Positions 45,653-57,445 of a DNA stretch of 64,000 nucleotides are shown here, piece after piece. The translations under genes and the position numbers were made by a program. The DNA is from Epiperipatus broadwayi (lineage: Eukaryota > Onychophora > Udeonychophora > Euonychophora > Peripatidae), in the NCBI GenBank assembly GCA_028023455.1, contig JAQFVV010000230.1:1178001-1242000 (forward strand), in the 5' to 3' direction. The notes beneath the pieces are model-generated. The model saw nothing but the letters and a program-made list of their open reading frames with translations. It did no database searches and was not told the DNA's origin. Within the stretch, counting starts at the first letter, position 1; each line of letters begins with the position of its first letter.

Positions 45653-45760
45653 GATGATATGAGGTGTTAGACTGACATAACGTTTACATGGATATGACTA
45701 TAATGTTAAATCCAATAAAGGCTTTGAGTATTAAATCATGAGTTCAAAGCTCTCTACTTA
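45653..45760. repeat. Foldback family A-like remnant, right half
   Basis: This is the second half of the element split by RTE copy 2. It contains tgttagactgacataacgtt and aataaaggctttgagtatta, which parallel the central parts of family A (cagactgacttgaggtcaac and gggctttgagcatt), and ends gagttcaaagctctcta. Confidence 0.6.
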
Positions 45761-46490
45761 AATTTAAACATTAAAAATAAAAGCTATTTGGACAAAGTAA
45801 TAAATGGCAATATTAAAGATTACTTTGTTAAAATTTTTTTATAAAACTTTCTACCAGCAACTGGTTTCTCATCTTTAAAAACTCATGTGCAAATATTTAT
45901 TTTGAAATAAGAAAACAAAGACTATTTTTAGAATGTACTTATAAATTAAAACAGCACTAAAGTGACTCCAAGTAAGGCAAAGATATCTTCAGCATTTTTT
46001 AAAGAATAAGCATGAAGACAGTAATGCTTCTTAGACAAGTCAAAATGCTGTAAGTAAGGTTGTTTGCTAGATATCCTTTTACCAACCAATAATTAAAAGG
46101 CTAACTTTGATTGGCAAACTACCTAGAAAAATTTTCATGTTTCAAATCTGTATTTAAAAATAACTGAATGGATTATTATTTGGTAGTTCTTAAAAAGGTT
46201 GAAACACCAAAAGTGCTAAAACTCAACCACAAAAAGTTCCAAACTAACCAAAGCATTCCTGTATTATTAACTTATGCATTGATTTTACATGCATTCAGAC
46301 TTTTAAATGTATGTACATGCATGTATTTTTGATTTATATATTGTTCATATATGCATTTGTATGCTGTGTAACACAAAATTATAAAATTTGCATATATATT
46401 CATATTTTAAAAGCTTTTATATTAATTTGTCTGTCTGTGTATGTTTCTGTCTGTATGAACATTTTTGAATTTCTAGCAATAAAAAAAAAT
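45761..46490. other. Unannotated AT-rich DNA
   Basis: I recognise nothing in this stretch. Confidence 0.5.
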
Positions 46491-46494
46491 CCAT

Positions 46495-46572
46495 TTCCAT
46501 TTAGATCTTGAACCCACATCCTTATACTTCCCAAGAAAACTCCTTGGCAACTGAGCCAACAGAAATATTACA
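46495..46572 (-). repeat. tRNA-derived SINE-like sequence
   Basis: On the minus strand the head reads TTGGCTCAGTTGCCAAGGAG, which is close to a box A, and TGTGGGTTCAAGATC follows about 30 bases later as a box-B-like segment. An A-rich tract (T-rich complement) follows. It may be an isolated tRNA-derived unit; no second copy was found in this window. Confidence 0.55.
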
Positions 46573-46840
46573 TTTGTGGAATAAAATTTTGTTAATATTG
46601 ATTTAACTAATAATTAATTAAATTAATTAAAATGCCAATTTATAATATTGTTATATAGTAGATGATCACATGATATTTAAATTTAGAATTTATTTGTTAG
46701 AGGGCGTATTTTTTATTTTTATGTCTTATTATTAAATGATAATTTTGTCAGATTTTTTTATAGTTTTAACCATTTTTAAAAAAAATAATATGTAAATATA
46801 ACTAAAAAGTAAAAAAAATAAAATAATATTATTTTTTTTT
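46573..46840. other. AT-rich spacer
   Basis: Nothing recognisable other than A and T runs, some of which may extend the arms of the hairpin at 46841-47210. Confidence 0.4.
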
Positions 46841-47210
46841 AAAAATAATGTCTTTATATAAATAACCAACTAAAAAGTAGAAAAATAAAATAATTTGCCT
46901 TTTGGTTAATTTGCCATTCTTGTAAAATAGCAGAGATCTTAAGAATTGTGACTTATTATAAACCAACTGTAAATTTCAGAAATATTGTCCTTTCATAAAA
47001 GCATTTGAGGTCCAAATAAATCATAAAAATAATAAAGACCTCAAATGCTTTTATGAAATATCAATGTTCTTGCAATTTCCAATTGTTTTATAACAATTTT
47101 AGATTCTTAAGATCTCTGATGTTTTCCAAAAATAGTAAATTAACTGAGAGGTGAATTACTTCTTTATTTTTCTGCTTTTTAGTTGGATATTTACATAAAA
47201 GTATTATTTT
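46841..47210. mobile_element. Long hairpin (foldback) element
   Basis: The left arm includes ataaccaactaaaaagtag and agcagagatcttaagaat, and near the centre ttcataaaagcatttgaggt. Each has its complement in mirrored order on the right (acctcaaatgcttttatgaa, attcttaagatctctg, ctttttagttggatat). The centre is near 47024. Arms are about 170 bases with some indels. It is unlike families A, D and E and is non-coding. Confidence 0.8.
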
Positions 47211-47324
47211 AAAACAAAAAATACATATTATTTATCTATAATTTTCTAAATGCATATTTATAGGTGCAAATATAATTTTGTTTTTATTTAAATGTTAGTT
47301 ATGTAAGAAGGTAAATTTTCCAGT
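47211..47324. other. Short spacer
   Basis: AT-rich spacer between a hairpin element and a microsatellite. Confidence 0.4.
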
Positions 47325-47836
<512 letters not shown>

Positions 47837-48309
47837 GTGAAGTCAACTACTTTTCACATATCTGCTATAAAACTGACACAATTTTCCTATATAGAAATGA
47901 CACTGTCCAGGTCCACCCATGTATAATTTATTGTGCTAATATATATATTGACATTTTTGCTGGGTCAGACTGGCCACTAATTAGGTAATATATATTATAA
48001 AAATGATTGTAGAGGTGCTGTAAACATTGACATACAATAAGATTGAAAGTCTGCCAATATAAATCTGGTACAAATAATAAAAACCAGAAACTGTTTAGAT
48101 TAATGGGTTTTTTTAAAAAAATTATTCCAAATAGAAGATTTTTTTATGTTTATCATCATGTTTCTTGCTGGATGTATCACCAAATGTATACCAAGTTCAA
48201 AATAATTTTTGTTTATCTTTTTCTATTTACAACACAGACAGATACCTATAATTTTTCATCCCATCATCATCTTTTCTGTAGCCAAAACTTTTCACTAGAG
48301 CAATTAAAT
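47837..48309. other. Unannotated DNA
   Basis: No feature is recognised. The open frame at 48043-48315 shows no domain that I know. Confidence 0.45.
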
Positions 48310-48880
48310 TTTTAGATATATCATATCTGGAAGAGGAACTAAATCATATAAGTAATATCTTATTAGCTAATGGTTATAATAATAAAACTATATGCAAAAC
48401 TTTAATTAAAGCCCTGGGCAATCAGAATAAGAAACAGAAAGAAGAAATAACTATTAGAGTTTATATTTCTCATACAAAAGAAACTACAGGTAATAATAGT
48501 CATATTCTAAAATGTTACAATTAAAAGCAGCATATACCAATTACCAAAAAATAGTAGCATTCTATCCAACCCTAAAGACTTCATCTCTTTTGAAATCCAT
48601 GAAATTTATGAAATTTTCATGTAACAAATTTAGAGCTTCTTGCATAGGTATGAACGATCATTACATTTGTGCTAGAAGAAGTGAATATGTTAATGCAGCT
48701 AAGCAACCCTCATCAGCAGCAGCACTCTTATCCCATGTATGGATATGGTTGTATTACTGATTTTTCTAACAACAGAATCCTATCCAGATGTAGCACTCAC
48801 AACAACTTAAGATTGGAAAAGCTATTGATATTCCTAAATGATCAGATTATATCAACAAATGTGATACATGTAAAATACCA
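48310..48880 (+). pseudogene. Second Penelope-like element remnant (connector and endonuclease)
   Basis: From 48318 the translation reads YLEEELNHISNILLANGYNN and then KTICKTLIKALGNQNKK, in the pattern of the Penelope-like connector (compare ISKLEKKIYIEQTLMKNSYP at 32.7 kb). Near 48700 PSSAAALLSHVWIW resembles the segment after the GIY-YIG core, where the family reads SAVAEHxW. The frames are broken and the RT core is absent. It is from a different lineage to the copy at 32.1 kb. I am fairly confident about the connector and less so about the endonuclease part. Confidence 0.5.
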
Positions 48881-49074
48881 TCTATATGAAAGAATTTTTT
48901 ATGATTTTTATTATTTATTTTGTATTGGTAAAACCTTCAATCTTGTACATCAATGTTTACAGTGCTTCTACAATGTTTATATTATATTTATTAATCAGGT
49001 GATGGCTAGTCTTGATCCAGTTGAAACATTGGTATATATATTTTTAGTACAACAACGTAGATGAACACAGAAAC
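48881..49074. other. Unannotated spacer
   Basis: Nothing is recognised. Confidence 0.4.
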
Positions 49075-49425
49075 TAATCTGTCCATATAGTAGTGCAATT
49101 CAATGCAAGACAGAGAAATCAATGGATATAAGAAAGTTTGTGCATAAAATCCCTATCTAATGCCTATTCATCCAATATCCCCAGACTAGTTTCTAGCTTG
49201 TGGCTTCCATCAGTGAGAAGTCTTGGATCTGAGAGCACTGCACCTAGATCTTAGGATCTTTGCATAAAATCTATATCTAGTGCTTATTCATCCAAAGCTT
49301 GTTGCATCCATTGATTACTCTGGTTTGCGCTGAGTGGCACTATTGTATGAACAGTTTAGCCTCTGTGTAAATCAGCTTGTGTAAGCATAAAGAATGGTGA
49401 GCATGTGATCTTTAATAGTTTAACA
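49075..49425. repeat. Family E element with inverted second half
   Basis: The first half runs from ccatatagtagtgcaattca through the core ccccagactagtttctagct and gagaagtcttggatctgaga. The second half first repeats a piece in direct orientation (tgcataaaatctatatctag) and then carries the inverted terminus, gctgagtggcactattgtat at about 49338-49357. It is a foldback-like rearranged copy. Confidence 0.7.
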
Positions 49426-50480
49426 TAGATGAACCCAGATATGCCATTTATATCTGTAGCCCGTGAAGAATCTTCATTTCAGCCTATATATATATAATTA
49501 AATAATGTAAATTCCTTTTTTTTAATCTTGAAGTTGTATGTTTTATTATAATTATTTATAAAAAATATATATATTAATCATCGTAATAATTTATTATTTT
49601 TATTACAATAATTATTGTATAAAGGAAATTTCATTTTATTTCATATATATTATTGAACAATAATTAGATAATTTTCCTAGATGGAATTGTCTGTTATCAA
49701 TTATTCTAATGTCCCCAGGAAACAAAAGAGCACTTTGTTGTGCCAGAGAGTTATTTTCACTCCTATGAAAGTCAGATATAACTGTTGCGTTACACTTCTC
49801 TATATCTTACCTGGTGAAGAAGTGTCCAAATTTCTGCTTTCAGTTGTGTCAGATTTCATTGCTTAAGGAGATGTCGGTTTATCTGTCAATGTATAACAGA
49901 CATACGGATGACACAAGTAATATTTTAACCTTTTTTTGACAAAAGAATGTTTCTATAGGATGATAATCTGTAGACTTTTCTAAATTAATGACTTGAAGAT
50001 TCAATCTAAAGTAATATTAATTTTTAGAGAAATAGGATAAAAGAATAAGTTTATTAAAAAGTTCATTACATCTTGAGGCGTTTAATAACATCAATGGATT
50101 TATTTATTAGTTCATGAGTTTGTTTATAATCAGTATAGAAAGTATACTAGCTTGCACGTACATTTTATTATCTATATATATTATAAATGCAAATATTTAT
50201 AATCAAATACAACATACATATATGTTAATATTAATTAATCAAATACCATATAAATACATAAATTATTAATATTATTTATTTATATACAAATTTACCGACT
50301 TATATACAGCGATGTTTAATAAAATTCAACTAAACTTTTTGTAGAATATGTGATTCTGGATATCAGAGCTGACTTCTCCGACTGCTTGTGAGACTAGTTG
50401 CGATCATATCCAAATATAGTGACTCAGTTTCCAGTCAAAGTTGTTATGTTTGATGTAATGACAATTCAGTCTTCGTATAT
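49426..50480. other. Unannotated AT-rich DNA
   Basis: I recognise no gene or repeat. The open frame at 49681-49866 has no domain signature. Confidence 0.5.
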
Positions 50481-50484
50481 TTCA

Positions 50485-50660
50485 TTTTCAATCTCTTTCT
50501 CTTATTCCTAACATATATCTTTCCATACTTCCTGATTTGTTTGAAATTTTTGTATTACTCTTCTGTTAAAAGTCCAAGTCTCAGATCCATAAGCAAGAAT
50601 TGATAAATCACATTCATTAAAAAGCTTTCTTTTCAAACACCCAGATATATTTTCATTTAA
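50485..50660 (-). pseudogene. RTE copy 4 (older), 3' flank of the nested insertion
   Basis: On the minus strand this is a diverged copy of the region after the RT palm: the decayed equivalent of KRKVFNKC, YGSETWTLNRR and TQRSME. It stops where RTE copy 3 begins. The matching other side resumes at 53928 in the same orientation, so copy 3 landed inside this older copy. Confidence 0.8.
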
Positions 50661-53600
50661 TCATCATCAACCATTATCAATCCACTGCAGGATGAAGGTC
50701 TCTCCAAGTTTAATCCATCTTCTCCGATCTTTAGCTTCTCTTCTCCACAACACCCCTGCACATTTTCTTATTTCATCCATCCATCTCACATGTGGTCTCT
50801 TTCTGGATCTTTTACAATCTCTTGGAATCCAGTTTAAAATTTCAATTGTCCATCTATTATCATCTCTTCTAGCAATATGTCCAGCCCAACTCCATTTCAA
50901 TCTTTTAATTTTTTCAATAAGGTCAGTAACACCTGTTTGTTGTCTTACCCATACATTGCATTTTCGATCTCTTCTTGTTACTCCCAACATACATCTCTCC
51001 ATACTCCTTTGAGTGGTCTGAAGTCTCTGTATTTCTCTTCTATTAAGTGTCCAAGTCTCAGATCCATAAGTAAGAACTGGTAAAACACATTTGTTAAAAA
51101 CCTTTCTTTTCAAACACATAGGCATATTTCCTTTTAGTATCAAGTTATTTCTACCAAAAGCACTCTAACCAAGTTTAATTCTATGATTAATTTCCTCCAT
51201 TATGTTTCCATCTGTATTAATAATCTGACCAAGGTATTTGTAACTGTTAACTTCTTCTAATTCTTCATAATCAATCTTTATTTTCATATTTTGAGCAAAT
51301 CGATTAAACATTACTTTAGTCTTTTTAACATTTATCTTTAGTCCTACTTTTCTACTTTCATCTGCTAACTCCTGCAACATTTCCTGCAGCTCTGAAGCAT
51401 TATTTGCAAAAACAACTACATCATCTGCAAAATCTAAATGACTTAAATACTCTCCATTTACTTTCACTCCTTTAGTTTCCCATTTTAATCCACAAAATAC
51501 TTCTTGCAGCACTGCTGTAAAGAGTTTTGGAGATATGGAGTCACCTTGTCTTACACCTTTCTCAATGTTGATTTTTCCAGTATCATTATGTAATCTAATT
51601 GTTGCTGTTGCATTTTTATAAATATTCTTTAAAATATGACAATATCCTGGATCTATACCTTGATGATCCAATGCTTTAATCACTGAAGAAATGTGTATAG
51701 AATCGAATGCCTTTTCATAATCTACAAATCCAAAACATAATGACAACTCATATTTGTTTGTCCTTTCTATGACTTCTCTCAATACCTGGATATGATCTAT
51801 TGTACTAAAACCACTTTTAAATCCAGTTTGTTCTCTTGGTTGGTGGAAATCCAAAGTTCGCTGTAGACGAGTTGTAATTATCTTGGTAAAATTTTATATA
51901 AAACTGATAAAAGGCTGATAGGTCTGTAATTTCTAATATCTTCTTTATCACCTTTTTTAAATATTAATATTATTACTGCATTCTTCCAATCTTCCGGTAC
52001 ATCTTTATCATTTAGACATTTGGTATATAACTTTGCTAAAATTGTTTCTATTTCTTCACCTGCTTCTTTTAATATATCAATTATAATTCCATCATTTCCT
52101 GGAGCCTTTCCTTTCTTCATACACTTAATTGCATGTCTCACTTCTTCATTTAAAATTCTGGGCAATTCGGAAGATGTAATAGATATAGGAGGTACTTGTT
52201 CTTTATTACTATATAATTCTTGATAAAAATCTTCTACCAATTTCATGATGTCATCTCTCTTTTTAGTAATAATTCCATCTTTTTTTCTTATTGCAGATAT
52301 AAATTTCCTACCAATACCAAAATGTTGTTTAACATTTTTGAGACTTTTATTTTCTTCTAGAGCTTTCCTTGCTATTTCACAGTTATACTTTCTTATATCA
52401 TTTTCAACTCTCTTCCGTACAATTTTACAAAATTCGAGATATTCAATTCTTTTTAATACATCATTTTTGTATATCTTCATATTCCTTCTTTTCTTCATAA
52501 ATTCTCTAGTCTCAGTAGAAATTTTATTAGTCAATTGCTGCTTTTTTCTACCAGCTATGTTTGTTGCAGTTTTTAAAAGTGTATCAGTTATTTTCATATT
52601 AATTTCATTCAAATCTGAATCATGTTCAAAATCTCCTAACACTTGAAACCTATTTGTAAGTTCTAATTTAAATTCATTAGAATGTTTCTGAAGATTAGGA
52701 ATATCAACTGTAAATATTGTTTTTCTTAATAATTTTTGTCTCTCTAGTTTTACATTAACATGTAACTTACACCTTACTAATCGATGATCACTTCCTGTGT
52801 TAAATTTATTAAGAACATTACAATCTTGAAATATGTATTTTCTGTTAGTCAAAATATAATCCAATTCTGATGTACCTTCATTTGGATGCTTTCATGTCCA
52901 TTTCCTTTTAACATTTTTCTCAAAAAATGAATTCATAATATAAAGTTTTTCTTTTTCTGCAAACTCCACAAGTCTATGTCCTCTCTCATTTCTATTACCA
53001 TAACCAAAATTACCTACAGCAATTTCAACTTTCATTTGTCTACCAATTCTAGCATTAAAGTCTCCCATAACAATTTTAAAATGTTGTTTACTCTGATCAA
53101 AAGCCTTTTGTACATCCATATAAAAATCTTCTACTACTTCATCACTATGAGAACTTGTTGGGGCATAAACCTGAATTATCTGCATTTGGTATCTGCTATT
53201 AAGTTGTATAACTAATCTTGCCACTCTGTCCGATACACATCAATCTCCACAATATTGTTCTTCCACTTTTTATTTATAATGAATCCTACTCCACTTGTAT
53301 TTCCAATATGTGTGCCTTTATAATAGAGTATATGTCCTTTTTTTAAATCAATTGTCTCTTCACCTTTTCTTCTAACTTCACAAAGTCCAATAATGTCCCA
53401 TTTAATATAAGACAATTCTTCTTCTAATTCTTGCAATCTTCCTTCACTTGAAAGTGATCTGCAGTTGTAAGTACCTAAATAAAAAGTCATCATCAAATGG
53501 CAGCCTGGGTCCGCAATCAGGGAATTCTTAGCACCCTCTGCCTTCGGCCACCAACCGCTGCCTTGGTTGGTGACTTTATAGCCTCCTGGGAATAAGGGCC

Positions 53601-53927
53601 ATGCTTTATTTTTGTCTGCCATAATTGTATATATGTATTGGAAAAATCTTTATCATTTACACAAACATTCATTCTGCCTTATCAGGCACTGAGAAGAAAG
53701 ACCATGGTGTTTCTTGATCTTAAACTCAGAGGTAAAAAGCCAATAAACTCACCACGCTGGATAATGCGTGTTGGTGAGCAGCCCATCCATGTTCGTATAC
53801 TATATGAATAATCACATAGTAATAACAGCTGCAACGACAAGAACGTATGGAGTGGACATTAGGAATATGCCCTGCTAGGTTCCTTTAAGTTCTCCAAGAG
53901 GAATCAAAGGGTCTCCTTTCAGTTAAT
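50661..53927 (-). mobile_element. RTE LINE copy 3, near full length, nested in copy 4
   Basis: It runs on the minus strand from the 5' leader (ctcctttcagttaat end near 53927) to the 3' tail ggttgatgatga at 50661. The length is the same as copy 1, about 3.27 kb. It interrupts an older RTE copy. The target duplication is at most a few bases (perhaps ttaat) and is ambiguous because the same letters end the element in copy 1. Confidence 0.9.
50667..53622 (-). pseudogene. RTE copy 3 endonuclease-reverse transcriptase, at least four lesions
   Basis: The ATG at 53622 opens MADKNKAWPLFPGGYKV. The domains match copy 1 in order: [62 protein letters not shown] (51702-51728), [17 protein letters not shown] (51421-51432) and the C-terminal LKWSWAGHIARRDDNRW. 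Lesions: a 1-base loss near 53237 (GVSDR segment), a Trp-to-stop change near 52891 (WKHPNEG), a 1-base loss near 51890 and a Trp-to-stop change near 51166 (LGWSAFG). All catalytic residues that I can see are present, so the decay is recent. Confidence 0.9.
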
Positions 53928-54188
53928 AGCAAACTCCTTTATTTCTACCAAAAGCACTCAAACCAAGTTCAATTCTGTGATTAATTTTAGATATTATGTT
54001 TTTAATTGTATTAAACACCAGTTTTTATTTTCTTCTCCTGAGTAAATCCATTGAACATTACTTTAGTCTTTTTAGTATCTATTTTTAGTACCTTCTTAGT
54101 TCTATCTGATAAATCTTGCAGTAATTCTTGAGGTTCTGAAATGTTATTTGCAAAACAACTACATCATCTGCTAAATCTAGATAACTTA
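53928..54188 (-). pseudogene. RTE copy 4 (older), 5' side of the nested insertion
   Basis: On the minus strand this corresponds to the segment from just after FADD to FGRN: a decayed LQELLQDLSDRTKK-like stretch and a TKVMFNGFT-like stretch, then the GWSAFGRN equivalent. Together with 50485-50660 it makes an older, 5'-truncated and 3'-shortened copy. It is clearly more diverged than copies 1 and 3. Confidence 0.8.
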
Positions 54189-54189
54189 A

Positions 54190-54370
54190 AACAAATATAA
54201 TTTACAGCCAACCCAACTAAGCATATAATATTGATCAATAAATGGGTATCTAGATATTGTCAGCAAGTAAAACAAATGTGGAAAACTGCTCAAACTTTAA
54301 TTGACCAGCGTTTGGCAAACGTAGTTAGTGTATATTGCTTTATCTTTCACTGTTCTTCTATGAGGAACCT
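54190..54370 (+). repeat. SINE family C copy (headless)
   Basis: It carries atcaataaatgggtatctag, then agtaaaacaaatgtggaaaa, cgtttggcaaacgtagttag and tcactgttcttctatgagga, the body and tail blocks of family C. The tRNA-like head is not evident. Confidence 0.55.
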
Positions 54371-55080
54371 TTTAAGAAACTAATGCCCTGCAGTGGATTA
54401 TCTAGAAGATGTTTATCTATCTTTATATATAATTAAATAAATTCTGAAATTTTTGAAATCAGTTTAAAGTTTTCTCTATTAATTTTTATGCTATCAGTGG
54501 GATTTTGTATTAATATAAATTTAATCTAAAGTTGGAATTTTAAAAATACTTCATCGTTTTGATTTACATATTTTAACATTATATTTAATTACATATTTCA
54601 ATTGATGCATATAATTTTATTTAAAAGGGGGGGGGGGCGACAGAAAAAACTTTGTATTTTGAGTGATTCGTTGCACCTGTTATTTGTATTGCATCTATTC
54701 CTTTATTTGTAGCAGCTGTAAGTCTTTATTGTAATTATCTGTGATTTTATTTGTTTAGATTCTCTAATAAATAAAATGTTGCAAAAAATTAGGGACGTTT
54801 GTACTGACAGCTGAAAATATTAAACATCTGGAAATTTTATCAGGTTTTATTACTATTTACGTTTAAAAAATACATGTTGTTTTTGATGTTATATATTAAT
54901 TACTATTATTTTTAGCACTTTAATGAATTTATGTATGCTGAACCCACAATATGGATTCAAATTCAGTTTCTAGGCAAGTATAAAGCTTTTTTTTTTAGAT
55001 AGTCGACTATAGCCACTTTAAGTAACCATCTGATTATTGGTCTGCAAATGAGTGTTATTTAATTAGTTTTTTGTGTGATT
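54371..55080. other. Unannotated AT-rich DNA with a G-run
   Basis: A G-run of 10 bases lies near 54629-54638. I recognise nothing else. Confidence 0.5.
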
Positions 55081-55084
55081 TAAT

Positions 55085-55200
55085 TTAGTGGTTGCATGGC
55101 TAAATCTAGAGCTCAAGACCCATTGTTTGTGGCTGCACTCTGTCTTTAGATGCTTGAACTTCTTATGAACTCCTGACCAAAAACCATTTAATTATTTCAT
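55085..55200 (+). repeat. SINE family B copy
   Basis: A tRNA-like head with gtggttgcatggctaaatct is followed by a lost box B, then gcttgaacttcttatgaact and a degenerate cctgaccaaaaaccattta. Confidence 0.6.
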
Positions 55201-55282
55201 TTCATTAGCCTAATATATATTGTCATTTTTTTTCACTTTTGTATATCCCTTATCAAACATTTCTGTATTGTATATTGTATAC

Positions 55283-55415
55283 TGTCCTATTTGGTTTAGT
55301 GCAGTGGTATAATATCAGACTCTGAAGTTCAAGATTCTGGGATAGATCCCAGATTTGGTACTTTCAATGCTCAAACTTCTTATGAATTCTTGAGCAACAA
55401 TGCCATTCAGTATTT
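55283..55415 (+). repeat. SINE family B copy, best preserved
   Basis: The head tttagtgcagtggtataata is box-A-like, and gggatagatcccag is a box-B-like segment about 35 bases further on. The body then reads ggtactttcaatgctcaaac, ttcttatgaattcttgagca and acaatgccattcag. This copy defines the family: a tRNA-like head of about 70 bases plus a conserved 3' body of about 60 bases. Confidence 0.75.
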
Positions 55416-55962
55416 TTCAACCATTTGGAATCCTAACTCTAAACAAGGCATGCAGTTTACTACAAACAGGGTTTAATAAATTCTCCAAATAGATTTATTT
55501 GGAAAATAAAGTTGTTCTTTGTATTTCTCCTAGAAGAAAATATAGAGATCTTAAATATCATTACAAGATTGTAAATAAACAAGTTATTCTATCCGATGTA
55601 ATTTCAACTATTATAATTAGCTCTTATGAACATGATATTTGATTTGCTTTGGTCTGTTATATTCAAACTTGTTATTCCAATGTTCTTAAATGTTCTCCTT
55701 TATTCAGTACCTTCTTTATACAATCAGATTTTTAGTAATAAGCATTTTAATTTAGATTATAAGCAATTTTGTAATATTCTTAAATTTAAAAGTCATTGTT
55801 GATTAATTTAAATTTATTATTTCTATATTTACTACTTTGTTTGTTACTTCCTTTTATTATTATTATGTTATACACATTGTGTTTATTCCCTTTATCATTT
55901 CAATATGCAAACTATAATTGACTATATGCTGTTGTTTAGCACTTAAATAAATGAATTATTAT
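55416..55962. other. Unannotated AT-rich DNA
   Basis: I recognise no feature in this stretch. Confidence 0.45.
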
Positions 55963-56165
55963 TAGCAGTCACAGCAGCAGCAGTAGTAGCAGCAATAATA
56001 GTAGTGGCAGCAGCAAGCAATAGCAGCAGTAGAAGTAGAAGTAGCAGAAGCATATAGTAGTAGCACTAGTAGAAGCAATAGTAGTAGCAGTAGTAGAAGC
56101 AGCAATAGCAGCAGCTATAGAAGGAATAGAAGCAACAGCAGCAGTAGCAATAGCAGTAGTATCTG
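55963..56165. repeat. Compound AGC/AGT/AAT trinucleotide repeat
   Basis: An interrupted triplet array with cag, tag, gaag and aat units covers about 200 bases. Frequent tag triplets exclude a poly-Gln coding frame over most of it. Confidence 0.85.
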
Positions 56166-56383
56166 TAACTCATCATTATGGCAATCATAAAAATTAACGA
56201 CTCCTATTATTTATCCAAATTAAAATCTTTTAAGTTTTAAATTAAACAATTAATATGATTGTGTTTATATATAAATATGTATATGGATAAAATTAAAAGT
56301 TAAAAATAAATTAAACTTAATATTTAAAGTTTTGCTCTCAAATGTTTAAACCACATGATGTGAATTAATAATAGTGGCTTTGC
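56166..56383. other. Unannotated AT-rich spacer
   Basis: Nothing is recognised. Confidence 0.4.
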
Positions 56384-56595
56384 TTATAATAATTCTTCTC
56401 ATATGCACTTTAATACAAAAAAATTTTTTAATAAAATTATATTTTCCTGACAGTTTCAGCTTTCCAGTAGTCTTCATCAGAGAGAAAGCTCTGATGAAGA
56501 CTGCTGGTCAGTTGAAACTGTCAAGAAAATAAAAAAGTTTATTAAAAATTTTTTTTACATTAAAGTATATATGAGAATAGTTATTATAAGCAATA
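56384..56595. repeat. Palindrome with two opposed hammerhead-like motifs
   Basis: The outer arms pair cttataataattcttctcat with its complement at the right end; the inner arms pair gacagtttcagctttccag-type sequence with its counterpart. On the plus strand ctgatga (56491-56497) is followed by a possible stem gactg/cagtt and gaaac (56514-56518). On the minus strand the same order occurs, with ctgatga at 56480-56474 and gaaac at 56457-56453. It looks like two inverted terminal pieces of a Penelope-like element, and the fragment at 1.96 kb is a third. Confidence 0.6.
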
Positions 56596-57350
56596 TATAT
56601 ATATGAATATATAAAGAAATGCAAAGAAAGTACAGGAGAAGAATAAGAATAATGGCTTTAATAACATAAGTTCTATCTAATAACAAATAATAAATTCCTC
56701 TCCTCTTGAGTAAATGATTGGTTATTATAATGAATAAATAATATATATATATAATTTTTCTAAAAAAACACTTTTACTTACTTTGATGAGTAATGGCTGA
56801 AAACAAATATATATATATATATATAATCACAATGTTGATTGTTATATGAAATTTGAAATATAAGGAGGCAAAATCCATAAATTAATTAATTCTATCATTT
56901 TTTTATTATCTAATAATGAGTAATTTAATTAATGTATGACTAGCCTATACTTTTATTTCAAGTTTCATATAACAACCAAAATTGTGATTCAAGAATTTTT
57001 TGTTGTTGTTTTTAGCACATTATTTGTTAAATTAAATAATTTTTTTTTTTTTAGAAAATAGTTTTTTTCACCAAAACGTGCCCCCAAACACTTTTTATAT
57101 GCAATTATTATTAATCCTATAAATATACAATTTTTATATAATATACAATTTTTATATATGTTATTTTTTAGTACTTGAATGTATCCCCATATCATTTCTA
57201 TTTTTCAAAATCATTTATTATGAATAGGAAATCTATTCATATTCAAATTCAAAACTGAGAATATAAACAATGCTGCCTTATTTCCGGGATATGAAATTAA
57301 ATTCACACATTGTGTTTATGAAGGCTTCAGGTTAAAATAGAATTTTTAGG
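56596..57350. other. Unannotated AT-rich DNA
   Basis: Short TA runs lie near 56740-56750 and 56808-56823. The phrase caatgttgattgttatatga at about 56831 has a degenerate inverse at about 56965-56985, so an old hairpin may exist here. Nothing else is recognised. Confidence 0.4.
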
Positions 57351-57373
57351 TAAATAATTAAGATATAGGTCAA

Positions 57374-57445
57374 GCATTGGTGGCCTAGCAGTTAGCATAG
57401 CTGCCTTCCAAGCAGCTGACTTGGGTTTGCTTCCCGGTCAATGCA
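57374..57445 (+). repeat. tRNA-Gly(TCC)-like retro-pseudogene
   Basis: The 72-base unit folds as a cloverleaf. The acceptor stem gcattgg pairs with tcaatgc (one G-T), the anticodon stem gctgc/gcagc is perfect around cttccaa, giving anticodon TCC, and a discriminator A follows. The D arm has cctagcagttagc. The T loop is tttgctt where ttcgatt is expected, and the T stem has two G-T pairs. It is flanked by a 17-bp direct repeat with one mismatch (aaataattaagatatag at 57352-57368 and aaataatcaagatatag at 57464-57480), with an A-rich stretch before the second, so it was inserted by retroposition. Confidence 0.8.

Noticed and set aside
48043-48315. Open frame of 90 codons starting MKVCQYKSG
   Set aside because: No recognised domain, and it runs directly into a Penelope-like remnant; I could not support a host gene.
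55963-56165. Poly-Gln or poly-Ser coding repeat
   Set aside because: The array contains many tag triplets and no frame stays open across it.
57374-57445. Functional tRNA-Gly gene
   Set aside because: The T loop departs from consensus at two positions and a 17-bp target duplication with an A-rich tail shows that it was retroposed.
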